From assembly GCF_021190955.1 (NCBI RefSeq), contig NZ_JAIOAO010000002.1, positions 62,001 to 126,000 of the forward strand: a stretch of 64,000 nucleotides of DNA, given 5' to 3'. A model generated the notes under the pieces. That model saw nothing but the letters and a program-made list of their open reading frames with translations, had not been told where the DNA came from and searched no databases. Positions 60,071 through 64,000 of the stretch are shown here, piece after piece (position 1 is the first letter of the stretch; each line of letters starts with the position of its first letter). This DNA comes from Parachryseolinea silvisoli. GTDB taxonomy: Bacteria > Bacteroidota > Bacteroidia > Cytophagales > Cyclobacteriaceae. A program made the position numbers and the translations under genes.

Positions 60071-61852
60071 ATGCTAAGAACGGTATTATTTGTGGCAATG
60101 GTCCTGATGTGGACGGGGCTGTCGGCGCAAATTGATTCTGTCAAGAATCGAATCATGAATAACCGGGTTTCTAAGGAGGTAAAAAACCGCATCTGGAGAA
60201 AGCAGAAGGATACGACGGTCGTGGCAGTGAAAAGCGAGGCAGCCTTTATGCCCTACAAGGACAAATTTATCCGCCGAATCTACATCCGGCAGATCGGTTT
60301 TGAGCGGTCAATTTATGATTCGTCCAGGCGAATTCGTGACCGTATTACGCGCCTGGCCAACACCCTGCACTATGACACACGTGAGAGCGTGATCCGCAAT
60401 CATTTGTTCTTACGTGAAAAGCGACAGCTAAATCCGTACAAAGTGGCTGACAACGAGCGCTACCTACGCGACCTCGATTTTATTCTCGACTCGAAGATCA
60501 TTGTGCACCGCGTTCCCGGCCAGCGCGACTCAGTCGACCTGGAAGTGGTTACGCGCGACGTTTTTAGCTTGGGTTTTACCGGATCCGTAAAGGGCCTCGA
60601 CGAATATGTTGTGGGTGTGTACGATGCGAACGTCGGCGGAATGGGGCAACGCGTGCAAGCCGACCTAGGTTTTGAAGGTGGGCGCAATCCCGCGTTTGCA
60701 TGGGATGTCATCTACCGCAAGTCCAGTATTATGGGCACGCTCATTAATGCCTATGCAGGCTATACGCGACTTGACAACTCGCGCAGCCTGGGCGAAGAAT
60801 ACGAGCATGCCTTTTTTGTGCGGCTCGACCGGCCACTGGTGTCACCGTACTCGCGGTTTGCCGGTGGGTTCGAAGCAAGTCAGAACTGGTCAAAGAATGT
60901 GTATAGAACGTCGGACTCACTCTTTCGCCAGTACCGGTATAATTTCGAAGATGTATGGGTGGGTTATAACCTGGGCGCCAATAGCTTTACCAACCGCCAT
61001 CGTTACTTTGCGGCGATGCGTTATTTCCGCCAGCATTATTCGAAACAGCCATCGCAGGAATGGGACCGTGTCCGCGGCTTGTATAACGACCAACGTTTTC
61101 TGTTGGGCTCGTTTACGTTTTACGATCAGAACTTTTATAAGACCCGTTATGTGTACGGCTTTGGACGAACGGAAGACGTGCCGTACGGGCAAACCATCAC
61201 GCTTACTTCGGGATGGATGGAGGAGCTCGCTGAAAAGCGCCTGTATTCAGGTTTATCTGTCTTAAAAAGCTTCGTGCACAAGGGGGGCAATTTTTACCAG
61301 ATTGAAGGCGCCTTCGGCACTTTTTATCGCGCTAAAAAAGCAGAGGATGCGTTCCTCTCCATTAGCGGGCAATATTATAGCAAGTTGTTCGCCACCAAAA
61401 GGTTTAAGGTACGTCAGCTGGTAGAGGGGGGGTATGCCCGCGCCTTTAACCCTCGTATACGCGAGATGCTCACCTTGAACGAAGAGCTCAAGGGGTTTTC
61501 ACCCGACAGTCTCTACGGTGCTCAACGAATCATTCTGCGTACAGAGACAACGTTATACACCTCCTGGATATTTGCCGGCTTTCGTTGTGCGCCCTTTGTG
61601 TCGTTAGAGAGTGCGCACCTGCGCGCGCAGGCACCCGTCGTGTTACCGAAGAACTTTTTCTTTGGCGCCACCGGTGGGTTTCGCATCCGAAACGAAAACC
61701 TGATTTTCGGCACGATCGAGCTTCGCGCCTTCTACTTTCCCGAAGCCATCGACGGCGTAGACCATCTGAGTTTTCGGATTACGACGAATCTTCGATTGAA
61801 GTACAGCGGACGGTTTGTAACACCCCCTTCCCTGGTACGCTACAATAATTAG
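60071..61852 (+). CDS. Outer-membrane Omp85/BamA-like protein with one POTRA-like domain
   Basis: A 593-residue outer-membrane protein: signal peptide (about 1-20, LSAQ), then a domain with the POTRA pattern (IRRIYIRQIGFERSIYDSS; NTLHYDTRESVIRNHLFLREKRQLNPYKV; ERYLRDLDFILDSKIIVHRV; DSVDLEVVTRDVFSLGF), then a barrel of about 16 amphipathic strands. The order matches two-domain Omp85-like proteins in Bacteroidota. Unlike BamA it has a single POTRA, and I see no clear VRGF/Y loop motif, so it may be a TamA- or transporter-type member. It is preceded by about 200 bases without a gene. Role unknown. Confidence 0.72.
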   Translation: MLRTVLFVAMVLMWTGLSAQIDSVKNRIMNNRVSKEVKNRIWRKQKDTTVVAVKSEAAFMPYKDKFIRRIYIRQIGFERSIYDSSRRIRDRITRLANTLHYDTRESVIRNHLFLREKRQLNPYKVADNERYLRDLDFILDSKIIVHRVPGQRDSVDLEVVTRDVFSLGFTGSVKGLDEYVVGVYDANVGGMGQRVQADLGFEGGRNPAFAWDVIYRKSSIMGTLINAYAGYTRLDNSRSLGEEYEHAFFVRLDRPLVSPYSRFAGGFEASQNWSKNVYRTSDSLFRQYRYNFEDVWVGYNLGANSFTNRHRYFAAMRYFRQHYSKQPSQEWDRVRGLYNDQRFLLGSFTFYDQNFYKTRYVYGFGRTEDVPYGQTITLTSGWMEELAEKRLYSGLSVLKSFVHKGGNFYQIEGAFGTFYRAKKAEDAFLSISGQYYSKLFATKRFKVRQLVEGGYARAFNPRIREMLTLNEELKGFSPDSLYGAQRIILRTETTLYTSWIFAGFRCAPFVSLESAHLRAQAPVVLPKNFFFGATGGFRIRNENLIFGTIELRAFYFPEAIDGVDHLSFRITTNLRLKYSGRFVTPPSLVRYNN

Positions 61853-61859
61853 GATCTAT

Positions 61860-61896
61860 AAAAAACCAAAGGCCAGTCTCCGTGAGGAAACCGGCC
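61860..61896 (-). terminator. Terminator behind the permease gene
   Basis: On the minus strand GGCCGGTTTCC and GGAGACTGGCC pair (with G-T wobbles) around TCAC, followed by TTTGGTTTTTTATAG. It sits in the 66 bases between convergent stop codons. Confidence 0.7.
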
Positions 61897-61918
61897 CAGG
61901 CATTTACACTATTTAGCT

Positions 61919-64000
61919 TTATTCCGATCGCAGCGAGTTGACCGGGTTGGTCGTCGCTGCACGGACCGATCGATATCCTACTGTTGCGAGCGCGATGAGC
62001 AAGGTTATGCCAATCGACATCACGAAGATGTCGGCGCCAATGTCAATTTTATAGGCATATTCGCTTAGGAACTGGTTCATTACCACCCACGCCACGGGTG
62101 CGGCGAGTACAAAGCCGATGATGATGAGCCGCACATATTCTTTCGAGAACATCAACACGATGCTTTCCGCAGAAGCGCCCAGCACCTTGCGGATGCCAAT
62201 CTCTTTTGTCTTCTGGTTGGTCATGAACGTTGCCAGGCCGAAGAGACCGAGGCAACCGATGAAGATGGCCATGGACGTAAAGATGGAAAGCATGACCGAC
62301 ATTTTCTGTTCTTCTTCATAGAACTCGCGAATATCCTGATCCAGGAAAGTATAGGCGAAGATGTGTTCGGGATAGGCGGCCTCCCATTTTGTTTTCATTG
62401 TTTCGATGATCTCCTGGCTGCGTGCCATGTCGATCTTTAAGGCCAGTCCGTTATACCCCCGCAGGCTGTTAAACATGACAGCGGCACCCATCGGATCGTG
62501 TAGCGACTGCGTGTGAAAGTTTTGAACCACGCCCACCACGGGAAAGGCCTTGCCCCACACTTTGATCTCAGTGCCGATCATGTCCGGCGGATTGTTGAAT
62601 CCGGCGAGCTTTGCCGTCTTTTCGTTAACGATATATCCGCGGGCTGTGTCGAGGTCTTGCACATTCTGACCGGCCAGGAGATTGAGCTTATACAGCTCGA
62701 TGTAATTACCGTCGATCTGTTTGATCTCGATTTCCACTTTTTTGTCGACACCGTTGATCCTAAGCGTTGTACCCTGTACGTTGCCCGACGACGGCGGGGC
62801 ACTGGCCAGACTAGCAATTGTCACCCCCGGCACACGCGCCATCTCGTCGCGCAGCGTGCGCATCTTGCTTGCACCATCACCCTCCCCGGCATTCTCGCGC
62901 TCGGGTATCGCCACGTTGATGATGGCATCCTGCACAAAGCCCAGGTCTTTCTTTTGGTAAAAGTCCATTTGCCGGATGATGATAATGGTGCCGATAATAA
63001 AGAGCTGCGAGATACAGAATTGGACTACCACGAGCGTGCGACGCAATGCATAGCTGGAGGAGTTCTTATTGCCCACGAGGTTCTTGAGTGCAAAGGCAGG
63101 ACTATATCCCGACACCACAAAGGCCGGGTAAAGGCCTGAACATACCGACACCACCACGGTTACCGTCAGCAGATAGGCCCACAGCGAAGCAGCTGTTATG
63201 TCAAGTTTGAGCGATATATCGAGGAAGGTATTGATATACCCCAACGCAATCTGCGTGATGACCAGGGAGAGGACCACCGCTACAATTGTCACCAACGATG
63301 TCTCGCCAAGGAACTGCGCGATTAGCTGCGCACGCGTGCTGCCCAGCGATTTGCGCACCCCAACTTCTTTCGATCGCTTAATCGCCTCGGCGGTAGACAG
63401 GTTGATAAAGTTTATACATGCTGTAATGATGAGGATGATACCGATTACCCCCAGGGTGGAAAGGGTTGCACGCGAGATGGTAGAATGCGAATATGTACCG
63501 AAGCGTTTGTCGAAGTGCATTTCCGCCATGGGCTGTAAAAAGAACGTCGTCTTATCGGGATCGTCTTTGCCGAGGTATTTCAGCCCGAAGTCTGGCAGGC
63601 GTTTGTCAATGGCGGCCGCCTGCTGCTCGTCTTTTAACAATATATAACATTGTTGTTCGCTCCAGGTATTGCCCCAGCCGGGTTCTTCGGTTTGTTTCTC
63701 AATCGTACTATAGGAAAGAAACAAGTTGAAGGGAAAGTCGGTTGCCGCGGATGCTTCGTCCACAACAGTGGTGATCTTATAGGTTTGCTTATCAAAGATA
63801 ATTTCTTCACCAATGACGTCTTCACGTCCGAAATATTTGCGCGCCCAGGAAGCGGCGATAACCGCTTCGTTCGGCTCATCCAGGCCTTTGACCGGATCGC
63901 CTTCTACAACGTGACGATCAAACAGGCGAAAGAAACCTGGCTCGGTAAACGTGATGCCCTTTTCTTCCAGATATTTTTTGGATTCACCATGGGCTTGCGG
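61919..64000 (-). CDS. MacB/FtsX-type ABC transporter permease (N-terminus cut by window edge)
   Basis: 693 residues are visible; the frame runs without a stop to the window's right end. The N-terminal part has the periplasmic MacB core (FTEPGFFRLFDRHVVEGDP, DEPNEAVIAASWARKYFG, IGEEIIF). FtsX-like membrane blocks follow: SRATLSTLGVIGIILIITACINF with the downstream RSKEVGVRKSLGSTRAQLI loop; another periplasmic core; and the second FtsX domain (FGLATFMTNQKTKEIGIRKVLGAS), ending with NPVNSLRSE. The duplicated FtsX architecture is typical of Bacteroidota permeases that probably drive export or antimicrobial peptide response with an ABC ATPase encoded elsewhere. No ATPase is visible here. Confidence 0.93.
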   Translation of the reverse strand, partial: PQAHGESKKYLEEKGITFTEPGFFRLFDRHVVEGDPVKGLDEPNEAVIAASWARKYFGREDVIGEEIIFDKQTYKITTVVDEASAATDFPFNLFLSYSTIEKQTEEPGWGNTWSEQQCYILLKDEQQAAAIDKRLPDFGLKYLGKDDPDKTTFFLQPMAEMHFDKRFGTYSHSTISRATLSTLGVIGIILIITACINFINLSTAEAIKRSKEVGVRKSLGSTRAQLIAQFLGETSLVTIVAVVLSLVITQIALGYINTFLDISLKLDITAASLWAYLLTVTVVVSVCSGLYPAFVVSGYSPAFALKNLVGNKNSSSYALRRTLVVVQFCISQLFIIGTIIIIRQMDFYQKKDLGFVQDAIINVAIPERENAGEGDGASKMRTLRDEMARVPGVTIASLASAPPSSGNVQGTTLRINGVDKKVEIEIKQIDGNYIELYKLNLLAGQNVQDLDTARGYIVNEKTAKLAGFNNPPDMIGTEIKVWGKAFPVVGVVQNFHTQSLHDPMGAAVMFNSLRGYNGLALKIDMARSQEIIETMKTKWEAAYPEHIFAYTFLDQDIREFYEEEQKMSVMLSIFTSMAIFIGCLGLFGLATFMTNQKTKEIGIRKVLGASAESIVLMFSKEYVRLIIIGFVLAAPVAWVVMNQFLSEYAYKIDIGADIFVMSIGITLLIALATVGYRSVRAATTNPVNSLRSE

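Overview
The window reads as chromosome of a Bacteroidota bacterium, most likely of the order Cytophagales (inferred, not proven). The signs are a SusC/SusD/SusE locus with a SusR-type regulator, DUF4270 and WG-repeat lipoproteins, Bacteroidota-type promoters (TTTG-N17-TAnnTTTG), few clear Shine-Dalgarno sites, and many one- and two-component sensors with S-helix linkers. No phage, insertion sequence or CRISPR array was seen. Both window edges cut genes: a LytS-type kinase at the left and a MacB/FtsX-type permease at the right.

Layout. 1-4918: LytS-type kinase, DUF4270 and Kelch lipoproteins, and an outer-membrane barrel. 5011-16031: a complete chemosensory operon on the minus strand, in transcription order GluTR-like protein, PAS-PAS-HAMP receptor, CheW, CheD, CheY, CheB, CheA, CheC-like, GAF/PAS sensor, CheR. 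No flagellar genes accompany it. 16290-25828: four histidine kinases or fusions and a NarL-type regulator, ending in a 1000-residue CheB-CheR-PAS-kinase fusion. 26167-31 kb: a secreted HExxH protein, a decayed AT-rich stretch, a Bacteroidota-type protein whose frame runs antisense into a DJ-1/PfpI gene, and a Crp-family regulator next to a consensus-like Crp site. 32225-41754: starch/maltodextrin-type utilisation locus (SusC, SusD, SusE, GH13 amylase, SusR-like). 42-48.8 kb: DUF899 protein with a divergent GlxA-type regulator, a second kinase/receiver pair, and a degenerate serine hydrolase. 48.9-55.5 kb: WG-repeat lipoprotein and a tightly packed YHS-YHS-DoxX-DinB-ATP-grasp-LysE operon. 55.6-64 kb: tRNA-Lys, a small CxxxxC protein, a TonB receptor behind a DtxR/MntR-like palindrome, a GT-C membrane protein, tRNA-Val, an Omp85-like protein and the permease.

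Most unusual points. (1) A glutamyl-tRNA-reductase fold protein with Ser at position 50, where the catalytic Cys belongs, sits at the head of the chemosensory operon. (2) A shared element TACGTA-N4-TACGTA lies upstream of that gene and of two kinase transcription units (16128, 17197, 22753), which suggests one small regulon; the NarL-type regulator encoded between them is the obvious candidate. (3) A family of long GTGTGAGTGTGAG-type inverted repeats sits directly after the stop codons of three minus-strand genes. (4) The serine hydrolase at 47321-48778 has lost its nucleophile and its YxN asparagine. (5) A compact operon couples an ATP-grasp ligase to a LysE exporter and small redox or metal-type proteins.

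All calls come from reading the sequence and remembered family features; no database search was run.
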